A stretch of 40,239 nt of DNA from Bacteroides sp. (GTDB lineage: Bacteria; Bacteroidota; Bacteroidia; Bacteroidales; Muribaculaceae). The notes below the pieces were generated by a model. That model did no database searches. It worked only from the letters and a program-made list of their open reading frames with translations, and was not told the origin of the DNA. Shown one piece after another: positions 17,601 through 25,529 of the stretch. The translations under genes were made by a program, and so were the position numbers. The number at the start of each line of letters is the position of its first letter. Within the stretch, counting starts at the first letter, position 1. The DNA is taken from positions 54,264 to 94,502 of the forward strand of contig JAMPHF010000001.1 in the NCBI GenBank assembly GCA_023663525.1. The letters are read 5' to 3'.

Positions 17601-18347
17601 GCAGCCATAATCCGAGAGAAAGGCGTCAATGGCGACCGCGAGATGGCCTATTCGCTCTATCTTGCCGGATTCGACGTCAAGGACGTGCACATGACGGACC
17701 TCATGAGCGGACGCGAGAACCTTGAAGATGTCAACATGATTGTGTTCTGCGGTGGATTCTCCAATTCCGATGTGCTTGGGTCGGCCAAAGGCTGGGCTTC
17801 AGGCTTCCTTTGGAACGAGAACGCCATGCGCGCGCTCAAAAACTTCTATGCCCGCGAGGACACCCTGTCACTCGGCATATGCAACGGTTGCCAGCTCATG
17901 ATTGAACTAAACCTCATCAATCCCGAGCACCCCAAGAAGACAAAGATGCTCCACAACGACAGCCATAAGTTTGAATCACAGTTCCTCGGGGTCACAATAC
18001 CTGAAAACAAATCCGTGATGTTCGGCTCGCTCTCAGGCAGCAAACTCGGTATCTGGGTGGCACACGGCGAAGGTAAATTCAATATCCCGATGCCGATGGA
18101 TGAATACAACGTCGTTGCAAAATATAATTACAGCGCATATCCCGGCAACCCCAACGGCTCCCGTGCGTCAGTAGCCGGAATCTGCTCGGCTGACGGTCGC
18201 CATCTCGCCATGATGCCTCACCTTGAACGCGCCATCTTCCCCTGGCAATGCGGCTTCTATCCCGCCACACGCCGCTCGGATGAGGTGACACCATGGATCG
18301 ATGCCTTCATCAACGCCCGCAAATGGGTCGAAGAAAGAGTGAAATAA
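14646..18347 (+). CDS. purL: Phosphoribosylformylglycinamidine synthase (large single-chain PurL)
   Basis: This 1233-residue enzyme makes FGAM from FGAR, glutamine and ATP in purine synthesis. I start at MVVFFKKGANLIYAVETNHK because this matches the family's N-terminus and lies just downstream of a good promoter; the 76 upstream in-frame residues have no PurL character. Order of parts: N-terminal PurS-like domain, linker with SEHCRHKIFNG, the tandem AIR-synthase-like ATPase halves (ETHNFPTTVEPFNGAATGSG; DHGAGGHLNALSELVEETGG), and a C-terminal class I glutaminase with the nucleophile in ICNGCQLMIE (about residue 1081) and a late histidine region (WVAHGEGKF). The length is normal for the single-chain form used by Bacteroidota and Proteobacteria, in contrast to split PurSQL. 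It is monocistronic, with promoter and terminator. Confidence 0.96.
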   Translation: MVVFFKKGANLIYAVETNHKFSDEEKEKLRWLFDDASPLASTSVKGRFVGPRKEMITPWSTNAVEITQNMGLEGITRIEEFHRVTTDEPVFDKMLSRLYDGLNSKVFTTSATAAPIEHIADISEYNKREGLALSADEEAYLRGLAERLGRPLTDSEVFGFSQVNSEHCRHKIFNGSFVIDGEEKPLSLFKLIKKTSQVNPNKLVSAYKDNVAFVEGPTVAQFYPTHPERSDFFEVRDLPTVLSLKAETHNFPTTVEPFNGAATGSGGEIRDRLGGGRASLPLAGTAVYMTSYPRLGNYPWELMMNPRAWLYQTPAEILIKASNGASDFGNKFGQPLICGSLLTFEHDENGKMYAYDKVIMLAGGVGYAAAKDAIKGVPEAGEAVVVMGGDNYRIGMGGGAVSSVETGQYASGIELNAVQRANPEMQKRVSNVIRALAENDNNPIVSIHDHGAGGHLNALSELVEETGGKIEIGSLPIGDHTLSSKEIIGNESQERMGMVLKKEDIELVRTIADRERAPMYVVGETTGDHRFVFEQPDGVKPIDLAMSDMFGSSPKTTLVDNTVETKYSDGEYNEDDIERYTASVLSLEGVACKDWLTNKVDRSVTGKIARQQCQGEIQLPLSDCGVVALDYSGTKGIATSIGHAPQVALIDSAKGSVVAVAEALTNIVTAPLSDGIKGISLSANWMWPCKNAGEDAALYRAVEACSDFACKLGVNIPTGKDSLSMTQKYGDDKVYAPGTVIISAAGEVSDVRKVLSPVLGKRASILYYIDFSSDSLKLGGSALAQTQGKLGSEAPTVTDTEAFVKTFETIQKLVKQGKLAAAHDVSAGGLVTTLLEMTFANTDGGIELDTTGFKDLGETDLVKILFAENPAIVAQVEASKIASVDEILTKAGVRFCHIGAPTDERTLIINHNGTQRLLGIDYLRDVWFHTSYLMDAIQSGEKCARSRFDNYKKQPIRYRFPANYNGKLESRGISLRREGHGDRVKAAIIREKGVNGDREMAYSLYLAGFDVKDVHMTDLMSGRENLEDVNMIVFCGGFSNSDVLGSAKGWASGFLWNENAMRALKNFYAREDTLSLGICNGCQLMIELNLINPEHPKKTKMLHNDSHKFESQFLGVTIPENKSVMFGSLSGSKLGIWVAHGEGKFNIPMPMDEYNVVAKYNYSAYPGNPNGSRASVAGICSADGRHLAMMPHLERAIFPWQCGFYPATRRSDEVTPWIDAFINARKWVEERVK

Positions 18348-18371
18348 CCCGCCGAAAACCGACAAGCGGAT

Positions 18372-18411
18372 GATGGACACGCGACAGCCGGTCGCTGTCC
18401 ATCTCCGTTTT
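18372..18411 (+). terminator. Terminator after purL
   Basis: A strong stem (GATGGACA with TGTCCATC, then a one-base bulge and GCGAC with GTCGC, loop AGCCG) begins 24 bp after the purL stop and is followed by TCCGTTTT. The short T-run makes it a plausible intrinsic terminator separating purL from etfB. Confidence 0.7.
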
Positions 18412-18469
18412 CCACCCCATACGATAATAATTACCAGTCTAATAACCCAAAGTATTTAACAAACCAATT

Positions 18470-19342
18470 ATGAGTCTCAACATCATCGTGCTCGCAAAAC
18501 AGGTGCCCGACACCCGCAACGTGGGCAAAGATGCAATGAAGGAGGACGGCACCATCAACCGCGCTGCGCTGCCTGCCATCTTCAACCCGGAAGACCTCAA
18601 CGCTCTCGAACAGGCTCTCCGCCTAAAGGACAAGAATCCGGGATCAACAGTCACATTGCTAACAATGGGTCTCCCACGTGCAGCAGAAATCATCCGTGAA
18701 GCCATCTACCGTGGTGCGGACGGAGGAATCGTGCTTACTGACCGCAGTCTCGGAGGAGCTGACACTCTCGCCACCTCCTACTCTCTCGCTCAAGCAGTGA
18801 AAAAATTCGGCAACTACGACATAATTCTCGGTGGCCGTCAGGCTATTGACGGCGACACCGCTCAGGTGGGTCCGCAGATAGCTGAGAAACTCGGTATCCC
18901 TCAGATCACCTATGCTGAGGAAATCACAGATCTCTCCGACGGACATGTAACCGTCCGCCGCCGTCTTGAAAACGGTGTCGAAACAGTCAAATCTCCCCTC
19001 CCCTGTGTCATCACAGTCAACGGTTCTGCCGCCGATTGCCGTCCCCGCAACGCAATGCGTGTGCAGAAATATAAATATGCCGCCTCGCCCAGCGAAGCTG
19101 CAAAACTAAGCGACGAGCGCAAGGCACTCCTTGAGAAACGTCCCTACCTCAATCTGCAGGAATGGAGTGCCGCCTATGTTGATGCCGATCCGACACAGAT
19201 AGGTCTGCCCGGTTCACCCACCAAGGTAAAGGCCATCGAAAACGTTGTCTTCACTGCCAAGGAATGTCGTGTCCTCGACAACAATGACTCTGAAATCGAG
19301 GAGCTTGTGAAAGAACTCATCACTAACCATACAATCGGATAA
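18470..19342 (+). CDS. etfB: Electron transfer flavoprotein subunit beta
   Basis: This 290-residue EtfB/FixA family protein pairs with EtfA to carry electrons from or to acyl-CoA dehydrogenases. It begins MSLNIIVLAKQVPDT, the usual family start, and contains the adenine-nucleotide-fold segment SLGGADTLATSYSLAQAVKK and GGRQAIDGDTAQVGPQ at 121-136. The form DGDTAQVGPQ is what I know from clostridial-type Etf proteins linked to electron bifurcation, whereas mitochondrial-type ETFs differ at these positions, so a second FAD in place of AMP is possible. It is first in an etfB-etfA-acyl-CoA dehydrogenase operon (gaps 8 and 15 bp). Confidence 0.94.
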   Translation: MSLNIIVLAKQVPDTRNVGKDAMKEDGTINRAALPAIFNPEDLNALEQALRLKDKNPGSTVTLLTMGLPRAAEIIREAIYRGADGGIVLTDRSLGGADTLATSYSLAQAVKKFGNYDIILGGRQAIDGDTAQVGPQIAEKLGIPQITYAEEITDLSDGHVTVRRRLENGVETVKSPLPCVITVNGSAADCRPRNAMRVQKYKYAASPSEAAKLSDERKALLEKRPYLNLQEWSAAYVDADPTQIGLPGSPTKVKAIENVVFTAKECRVLDNNDSEIEELVKELITNHTIG

Positions 19343-19350
19343 GCACCACT

Positions 19351-20376
19351 ATGGACCAGAATAATTTAATAGTATATCTTGAATTCGAGGATGGCCGTGT
19401 GGCCGATGTCAGTCTCGAACTTCTGACAAAAGGCCGTGTGCTCGCTTCACGTCTCGGTGTTAAGCTCGAAGCAATTGTAATCGGTGATGACCTAACAGGT
19501 GTCGAGGAGCAGGTGTTCCCCTACGGCGTTGACCGTCTCTACAAAGTGTCTGACAAACGTCTCGCCCACTACACCTCCAATCCTCACTCGGCCGTACTCA
19601 TCAACCTTTTCCGTGAAATCAAACCTCAGGCATGTCTGATGGGAGCCACATGCGTAGGTCGAGACCTCGGTCCCCGTGTCAGCTCATGTCTCCACAGTGG
19701 TCTGACCGCTGACTGTACCGCCCTTGAGATCGGTGACCATACCGACCCGAAGACAGGCAAGGAATACAAGGACCTCCTCCTCCAGATCCGCCCGGCTTTC
19801 GGTGGAAACATCGTGGCTACAATCGTCAATCCCGAATGTCGTCCGCAGATGGCCACTGTCCGTGAGGGTGTCATGAAGAAGGAAATCCTCGACCCGAACT
19901 ACAAGGGTGAGGTCGTCGAACTTGATGCAAAGAAATATGTCTCTGACGAAGATTTTATAGTAGAGATTCTTGACCGTCATATCGAGAAATCAAAAATCAA
20001 CATCAAGAACTCACCAATTATTGTCGCAGGCGGCTACGGAGTCGGCTCGAAAGAGAATTTCCAGCTCCTTCATGAGCTTGCCGACACTCTCGGAGCAGAG
20101 GTCGGAGCATCGCGCGCGGCAGTCGATGCAGGTTTCACCGAACATGCACGTCAGATTGGACAGACCGGTGTGACCGTCCGTCCGAAACTCTACATTGCAT
20201 GTGGTATCTCAGGTCAGATCCAGCACATAGCCGGTATGCAGGACAGCTCAATCATCATTTCAATCAACAATGACCCCGCTGCCCCCATCAACGCCATCGC
20301 CGACTACGTCATAACCGGTAATCTTGAGGACGTGATACCAAAGCTGATCAAATACTACAAGAAGAACTCAAAATAA
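19351..20376 (+). CDS. etfA: Electron transfer flavoprotein subunit alpha
   Basis: This 341-residue EtfA/FixB protein holds the main FAD. The C-terminal FAD-binding domain is clear: VAGGYGVGSKENFQLLHELA, GASRAAVDAGFTEHARQIGQ, TGVTVRPKLYIACGISGQIQ and HIAGMQDSSIIISINNDPAA, ending with a domain that includes YVITGNLEDVIPKLI. The N-terminal half is the EtfA/B-type alpha/beta domain. It starts 8 bp after etfB and is followed after 15 bp by the dehydrogenase, so the three proteins should be made together and work as one redox complex. Confidence 0.95.
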   Translation: MDQNNLIVYLEFEDGRVADVSLELLTKGRVLASRLGVKLEAIVIGDDLTGVEEQVFPYGVDRLYKVSDKRLAHYTSNPHSAVLINLFREIKPQACLMGATCVGRDLGPRVSSCLHSGLTADCTALEIGDHTDPKTGKEYKDLLLQIRPAFGGNIVATIVNPECRPQMATVREGVMKKEILDPNYKGEVVELDAKKYVSDEDFIVEILDRHIEKSKINIKNSPIIVAGGYGVGSKENFQLLHELADTLGAEVGASRAAVDAGFTEHARQIGQTGVTVRPKLYIACGISGQIQHIAGMQDSSIIISINNDPAAPINAIADYVITGNLEDVIPKLIKYYKKNSK

Positions 20377-20391
20377 AAGCAAATAACAGCA

Positions 20392-22095
20392 ATGGCTAAT
20401 TTTTATACCGACAATCCCGATCTCAAGCATCATCTGACCCATCCGCTGATGGAGAAGATCGTTGCCTTGAAAGAACGTAACTATACAGACGCGGAAAAGT
20501 TTGACTACGCACCTCTCGACTATGCCGATGCACAGGACAGCTATGATAAAGTCCTTGAAATCGTTGGTGAAATCTGTGGCGACATCATCGCTCCAAATGC
20601 CGAAGATGTGGATCATCAGGGCCCACATGTGGAAAACGGACGCGTAGTCTACGCTGACAAGACAAAGGAAAATCTTGACGCATGCCGCAAAGCCGGACTC
20701 ATGGGCATGGCAATGCCTCGTCGTTTCGGAGGTCTCAACTTCCCCATCACACCCTATATCATGGCAGCCGACATCGTCAGCCGCGCCGACACAGGTTTTG
20801 AAAACCTCTGGGGTCTTCAGGATTGCGCGGAGACCATCTATGAGTTCGCCGACGAGGAACAGAAATCAAAGTTCATTCCCCGTGTGTGTCAGGGTGAGAC
20901 AATGTCAATGGATCTCACCGAACCCGATGCAGGATCCGACCTCCAGAGCGTAATGCTCAAGGCTACCGAAGAACCCGACGGGACATGGAGACTCAACGGC
21001 GTCAAGCGTTTCATCACAAACGGCGACAGCGACATCCACCTCGTCCTCGCCCGCTCGGAAGCCGGGACAAAAGACGGACGTGGCCTGTCAATGTTCATCT
21101 ATGACAAGCGCGATGGCGGCGTGAACGTACGCCGCATCGAAAACAAGATGGGTATCAAGGGCTCACCGACATGCGAGCTGACATATAAGAACGCAAAAGC
21201 CGTGCTCTGCGGCTCACGCCGTCTCGGCCTTATCAAATACGTGATGGCTCTTATGAACGGTGCGCGTCTCGGTATCGCCGCACAGAGTGTGGGTGTCAGC
21301 GAACTTGCCTACCGCGAGGCTCTCGCCTATGCAAAGGACCGCAAGCAGTTCGGCAAGGCCATTATCGAGTTCCCCGCAGTCTATGAAATGCTTTCAGTAA
21401 TGAAAGCCAAGCTCGATGCTTCGCGTTCGCTCCTCTACGCATGTGCACGCTATGTTGACATCTATAAAATCTATGATGACATAGCAAAAGAACGTTCGCT
21501 CACTCCTGATGAACGCAAGGAAGCCAAGCATTACAGCCGTCTTGCCGACGCTCTCACTCCTCTTGCAAAAGGCATGGGCAGCGAATATTGCAATCAAAAT
21601 GCTTATGACTGCATCCAGATCCACGGTGGTTCAGGCTTCATGAAGGATTATGCCTGCGAACGCCTCTACCGCGACGCACGCATCACATCAATCTATGAGG
21701 GAACAACCCAACTCCAGGTTGTCGCAGCCATCCGCCATGTGACCACAGGGACATATCTCAACCTCATCAAAGAGTATGACGCTGAGGAAGTCAAGCCGGA
21801 ACTCCAGGCACTCAAATCACGTCTCCAGGCCATGACCGAGCGTTACGCCAAGGCTGTCGAGGCAGTCACTGCCGTTGACGATTCAGCCTATGGTGACTTC
21901 ATGGCCCGTCGTCTTGTCGAAATGACAGGATGCATCGTCATGAGCTACCTGCTGTTTCTTGATGCCAACCGCAACGACAGCTTCAAGCGTTCGGCTGAAG
22001 TGTATGCAAATCTCGCACAGGCTGAGGTGACAAAACACTCAGACTTCATTGCAAACTTCAATCCGTCGGAAGTAGCCATGTACAAGGTAGACTGA
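20392..22095 (+). CDS. Acyl-CoA dehydrogenase, long form (567 aa)
   Basis: This FAD-dependent acyl-CoA dehydrogenase oxidises an acyl-CoA to the enoyl-CoA or runs the reverse reaction with Etf as partner. Visible elements: substrate/FAD motif MDLTEPDAGSDLQSV at about 173-187, GVKRFITNGD (203-212), NKMGIKGSPTCEL (251-263), the region DRKQFGKAIIEFPAV (316-330), IQIHGGSGFMKDY (408-420) and IYEGTTQLQ at 435-443, whose Glu436 aligns with the catalytic base of medium- and short-chain enzymes. A C-terminal helical extension of about 110 residues makes it longer than butyryl-CoA dehydrogenase (about 380 aa), placing it in the long ACAD branch. The chain length of its substrate is unknown. Operon closed by a strong terminator. 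Confidence 0.92.
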   Translation: MANFYTDNPDLKHHLTHPLMEKIVALKERNYTDAEKFDYAPLDYADAQDSYDKVLEIVGEICGDIIAPNAEDVDHQGPHVENGRVVYADKTKENLDACRKAGLMGMAMPRRFGGLNFPITPYIMAADIVSRADTGFENLWGLQDCAETIYEFADEEQKSKFIPRVCQGETMSMDLTEPDAGSDLQSVMLKATEEPDGTWRLNGVKRFITNGDSDIHLVLARSEAGTKDGRGLSMFIYDKRDGGVNVRRIENKMGIKGSPTCELTYKNAKAVLCGSRRLGLIKYVMALMNGARLGIAAQSVGVSELAYREALAYAKDRKQFGKAIIEFPAVYEMLSVMKAKLDASRSLLYACARYVDIYKIYDDIAKERSLTPDERKEAKHYSRLADALTPLAKGMGSEYCNQNAYDCIQIHGGSGFMKDYACERLYRDARITSIYEGTTQLQVVAAIRHVTTGTYLNLIKEYDAEEVKPELQALKSRLQAMTERYAKAVEAVTAVDDSAYGDFMARRLVEMTGCIVMSYLLFLDANRNDSFKRSAEVYANLAQAEVTKHSDFIANFNPSEVAMYKVD

Positions 22096-22127
22096 TTCAG
22101 ACATACCGATTGAATTTACAGCATGAA

Positions 22128-22172
22128 GATGCGTAAGGGTAAGTGTCATCACTGCCCTTACGCATCTTTTTT
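22128..22172 (+). terminator. Strong intrinsic terminator after the etf operon
   Basis: GATGCGTAAGGG (22128-22139) and CCCTTACGCATC (22155-22166) form a perfect 12-bp stem with a 15-nt loop, followed by six Ts. It begins 33 bp after the dehydrogenase stop. This is the clearest terminator in the window. Confidence 0.95.
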
Positions 22173-22305
22173 GTTGCACAATTCATATCAGTGACAAAAC
22201 CACTACACATTCTTACAATAAATAATCCCACATATACGTTAGGATAATATCTGACATCATCAAAGTGTCTTAACAATTCATCATCATTATAATTTATAGC
22301 TGCCT

Positions 22306-22470
22306 ATGAATAAAAATTCTACTCCTGAACCACCCGTAATCGCTCCAACATTCACCGGCACATCACAGGGTCCGGCCAGACTTACCCTTGAAAAAATCCG
22401 ACAGTTTGCGCGTGCTTATTCCTTCGTCCCGATGGAAATATCAGCCCTTGGCAGCATTATCGCCAACTGA
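22306..22470 (+). CDS. Small conserved-looking protein, 54 residues
   Basis: This frame reads MNKNSTPEPPVIAPTFTGTS, then a stretch including LTLEKIRQFARAYSFVP, ending ALGSIIAN. The layout of a Pro/Thr-rich variable N-terminus, an LxxIRQFARxY helix and a short LGSxxxN ending is one I associate with short uncharacterised Bacteroidales proteins of about 50 residues; this family recall is from memory and unverified. There is no signal peptide or membrane segment. It stands alone between the etf terminator and rmuC, with about 135 bp of AT-rich sequence upstream that should hold its promoter, and 83 bp downstream before rmuC. Function unknown. Confidence 0.6.
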   Translation: MNKNSTPEPPVIAPTFTGTSQGPARLTLEKIRQFARAYSFVPMEISALGSIIAN

Positions 22471-22553
22471 CACGCGTAAAAGATAAGAACTGTCAATGCA
22501 CAAAGTCCGGAATCTGTTTCATCACCCGAATTTTCCCATTTTTAAGTCGTTAA

Positions 22554-23969
22554 ATGTCACTGCCGCTGATCCTCGCACTGACCATGACCGTCATTGCGAT
22601 TATATTGTTGTATTTATTACTTGATTCCCGTAAGAAAATTGCAAAAGCCGACAAAGATTATCTTCGGCTCAGTCTGGAAGCGGAACGAACGCGTGCGGAG
22701 GCACAGGCGGCAATCGCTTCAATGACTGACGGAATCGCCAACGCAAAGGAAAACAATGCAGAACTTACCGAGCGTTTGAACCAAACATCAAGCCAACTCA
22801 TCTCGGCGCGCGAGGAAAACTCCTCACTCCAAACCCGCCTCGAACTGCTCGGCGATGAAATTGAGAAACGCGAACAACAGTACCGCGAACAGTTGAATGA
22901 ACGTAAGGAACAAGAAGCCTTACTTGAAACACGATTTAAGAATCTCGCGAATGACATTCTCCGACAGAACACAGCAGACCTCAAGTCGCAGAATGAGGAA
23001 CGTCTACGCGAAATCCTGACCCCTCTGCGCACAAACATAGATGAATTCCGCAAGACAGTGACCGATACCTACAACAACGAAGCCCGCGAACGCTTCTCGC
23101 TATCCGAGCGTATCCGTGAACTTGTTGACCTCAACCAGTCAATCTCCCGGCAGGCACGTGAACTCTCCGAAGCACTCCGAGGCGACAGCAAAGTCCAAGG
23201 CGACTGGGGTGAAATGGTCCTTGAATCCATCCTTGAGAAATCAGGGCTGCAGAAAGATGTGGAGTATTTCACTCAGGCAAGCACTGACAGCGACGGCAAC
23301 GTGCTACGCAACGAAGACGGCACACTTCTTCGCCCTGACGTGGTGGTGAAATATCCCGACGGCCGCTTCGTGGTGATCGACTCCAAGGTCTCACTGACAG
23401 CGTTCGTTGACTATGCCAATGCCGATAACGATGAGGTCCGCGATGGAGCCGCCATGCGACATGTGCGCTCTGTCAAGCGACATGTTGACGAACTTGCCCG
23501 CAAGCGTTATCAGGAATATGTCGGAGAGGCAAAACTCGATTTCGTCATGATGTTTATCCCAAATGAGCCGGCATATATTGCAGCCATGCGTCTTGACCCG
23601 GCGTTATGGCAGGAAGCGTATGACCGGCAAGTGCTGATCGTGTCGCCGACTCATCTCGTGTCAGGCCTTAAACTCATAGCACAGCTTTGGAGTCGTGACC
23701 GCCACACAAAAAACGCTATCACAATAGCTGAGGAAGCCGGAAAGATGTATGATAAGTTTGCCGACTTTACAAAGGACATGGAGAAAATCGAGAAGGCAAT
23801 CGGCTCTACCCGCAAGGCCTACGACGATGCCATGACCAAACTGACCACCGGCACAGGCAATCTGATGAACCGCGCCAACAACCTCCGCAAACTCGGCGTT
23901 AAAGCCAACAAACAACTCGCAGCCTCCATTGCAAAAGAAAGTGCTGAAATTGAAGAAAATTGCGACTGA
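22554..23969 (+). CDS. rmuC: DNA recombination protein RmuC
   Basis: This 471-residue protein has an N-terminal membrane helix (about 4-24), a long coiled coil (about 28-150, rich in Glu, Arg, Gln) and the RmuC nuclease-like domain. Signature stretches in that domain are KVQGDWGEMVLESILEKSGL, LRPDVVVKYPDGRFVVIDSK, VSLTAFVDYANAD, VDELARKRYQEYVGEAKLDF and FIPNEPAYIAAM. RmuC proteins limit inversions at short inverted repeats; the core resembles PD-(D/E)xK nucleases, and the acid and lysine of IDSK fit that. The gene is likely cotranscribed with, or independent of, the small 54-residue gene 83 bp upstream. Confidence 0.95.
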   Translation: MSLPLILALTMTVIAIILLYLLLDSRKKIAKADKDYLRLSLEAERTRAEAQAAIASMTDGIANAKENNAELTERLNQTSSQLISAREENSSLQTRLELLGDEIEKREQQYREQLNERKEQEALLETRFKNLANDILRQNTADLKSQNEERLREILTPLRTNIDEFRKTVTDTYNNEARERFSLSERIRELVDLNQSISRQARELSEALRGDSKVQGDWGEMVLESILEKSGLQKDVEYFTQASTDSDGNVLRNEDGTLLRPDVVVKYPDGRFVVIDSKVSLTAFVDYANADNDEVRDGAAMRHVRSVKRHVDELARKRYQEYVGEAKLDFVMMFIPNEPAYIAAMRLDPALWQEAYDRQVLIVSPTHLVSGLKLIAQLWSRDRHTKNAITIAEEAGKMYDKFADFTKDMEKIEKAIGSTRKAYDDAMTKLTTGTGNLMNRANNLRKLGVKANKQLAASIAKESAEIEENCD

Positions 23970-24000
23970 TATAGCCTCGTTTTATAATGCAGGTTATGGA

Positions 24001-24015
24001 GAGTGAGTCTCATAA
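24001..24015. repeat. Reverse-oriented relative of the intergenic TTATGAGACACACTC motif
   Basis: GAGTGAGTCTCATAA matches 14 of 15 bases of the reverse complement of the repeat at 129-143. It lies 31 bp after the rmuC stop. Together with TTATGGAGA just before it (23994-24002), it can also form a short imperfect hairpin. Confidence 0.4.
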
Positions 24016-24105
24016 TTCGCGCCATGAGCCATTAGGAAAATATCGGTAAAAATGGCAAAAAGAGCCTGAGCGTAAGCCAAAACTTTCAGTTTGTCAACAG
24101 ATTGG

Positions 24106-24136
24106 TTTTATTTTTAGATAATTTTCTGTAAATTTG
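24106..24136 (+). promoter_or_regulatory. Candidate promoter of the lysC operon
   Basis: TAAATTTG (24129-24136) is a perfect -7 element and TTTT (24106-24109) stands 19 bp upstream as a weak -33 element. Transcription would start near 24143, giving a leader of about 65 nt before lysC. I see no lysine riboswitch fold in so short a leader. Confidence 0.55.
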
Positions 24137-24206
24137 CGGCTAAATTGCATATTTTGTTCGTTTAGCATAGATATTTGAAAACAACATCACATTTATATAA
24201 TAAGGT

Positions 24207-25529
24207 ATGAAAGTTTTAAAGTTTGGAGGTACCTCCGTAGGCTCAGCAGAGCGTATCCGCCACGTGGCCGATCTCGTGTCAGAGAGAGGCAAAAACATCA
24301 TTGTACTTTCCGCAATGTCAGGGACCACCAATTCTCTTGTCGAGATAGCTGATTATCTCTACAAGAAGAATACGAATGGAGCAAAAGAGACCATCAATCT
24401 ACTCGAATCAAAATATCTCAAGACCATTGCGGCCCTCTATGACAAGCATGAGAGCCGTGAAAAGGCTTTAAAGGAAATAAAGGCTTGTTTCAACTATATC
24501 CGCTCGTTCACACAACGCGAGACGTTCAGTGAGATTGAAGAAAAAATAATCCTTGCCCAAGGCGAGATTATGAGTGTGGCAATGATGACCATACTTCTCA
24601 ACGAGCGTGGAATCTATGCCGAGTCACTCCCCGCACTCGATTTCATGAAGACCGATGCGAACGGCGAGCCGGACATGCAGCACATCACACTGCATCTCCA
24701 GCCTCTGCTCGACAAATATATTGACGCTGACATTTTCATCACCCAAGGATTCATTTGCCGTAATTCAACCGGCGAGATTGACAATCTCCAGCGCGGTGGC
24801 AGCGATTATACGGCTTCGCTTATCGGCGCGGCAATTGACGCGGAGGAAATCGAAATCTGGACAGACATCGACGGCATGCATAACAACGATCCGCGCTACG
24901 TCGAGAAGACAAGTCCCGTCAATGAACTCCACTATGAGGAAGCATCCGAGCTCGCATATTTCGGCGCAAAAATCCTGCACCCGACATGCGTGCTTCCCGC
25001 TAAGGTGAACAATATCCCGCTTCGCCTGCTCAACACAATGCAGCCTGAGGCTCACGGGACATTAATCTACAACAACATCACCGAGCCTACAATCAAAGCC
25101 GTGGCCGCCAAAGACAATATTGTGGCCATAAAAATCAAAAGCTCACGGATGTTGCTCGCCTACGGATACCTCACCCGTGTGTTTGAGACATTCGAGAAAT
25201 ACCGCACGCCAATCGACATGATTGCGACAAGCGAGGTCGGCGTCTCGCTCACCATCGACTCCGAGCGTTTCCTCCCTGAAATAATTGATGAACTTAAAAA
25301 ATTCGGTACCGTAACCATTGACCGCGACATGGTGATCATCTGCGTGGTCGGAAACATGGAGTGGACCAATACCGGCTACGAAGCAAAAGCCATGGAGGCT
25401 CTTGCCGACATACCTATCCGCATGATTTCATACGGTGGATCAAACTACAATATCTCATTCCTCATACGCAAGGAGGACAAGGTTGAAGCCCTCCGCCGTC
25501 TGAGTGAAACCCTTTTCAACGAGAAATAA
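24207..25529 (+). CDS. lysC: Aspartate kinase (monofunctional)
   Basis: This 440-residue enzyme phosphorylates aspartate, the first step toward lysine, diaminopimelate, threonine and methionine. The kinase domain opens with [13 protein letters not shown] (residues 4-16), and contains [18 protein letters not shown], a GRGGSD-type loop (here [17 protein letters not shown]) and [14 protein letters not shown]. The C-terminal 125 residues form the paired ACT regulatory region ([31 protein letters not shown]), so feedback by an amino acid, probably lysine, is expected. There is no homoserine dehydrogenase fusion. Its stop codon overlaps the lysA start by one base (TAATG), implying translational coupling. 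Confidence 0.94.
   Translation: MKVLKFGGTSVGSAERIRHVADLVSERGKNIIVLSAMSGTTNSLVEIADYLYKKNTNGAKETINLLESKYLKTIAALYDKHESREKALKEIKACFNYIRSFTQRETFSEIEEKIILAQGEIMSVAMMTILLNERGIYAESLPALDFMKTDANGEPDMQHITLHLQPLLDKYIDADIFITQGFICRNSTGEIDNLQRGGSDYTASLIGAAIDAEEIEIWTDIDGMHNNDPRYVEKTSPVNELHYEEASELAYFGAKILHPTCVLPAKVNNIPLRLLNTMQPEAHGTLIYNNITEPTIKAVAAKDNIVAIKIKSSRMLLAYGYLTRVFETFEKYRTPIDMIATSEVGVSLTIDSERFLPEIIDELKKFGTVTIDRDMVIICVVGNMEWTNTGYEAKAMEALADIPIRMISYGGSNYNISFLIRKEDKVEALRRLSETLFNEK

Noticed and set aside
24143..24206. Lysine riboswitch before lysC
   Set aside because: The likely leader is only about 65 nt, far too short for the known lysine aptamer, and no fitting stems are visible.
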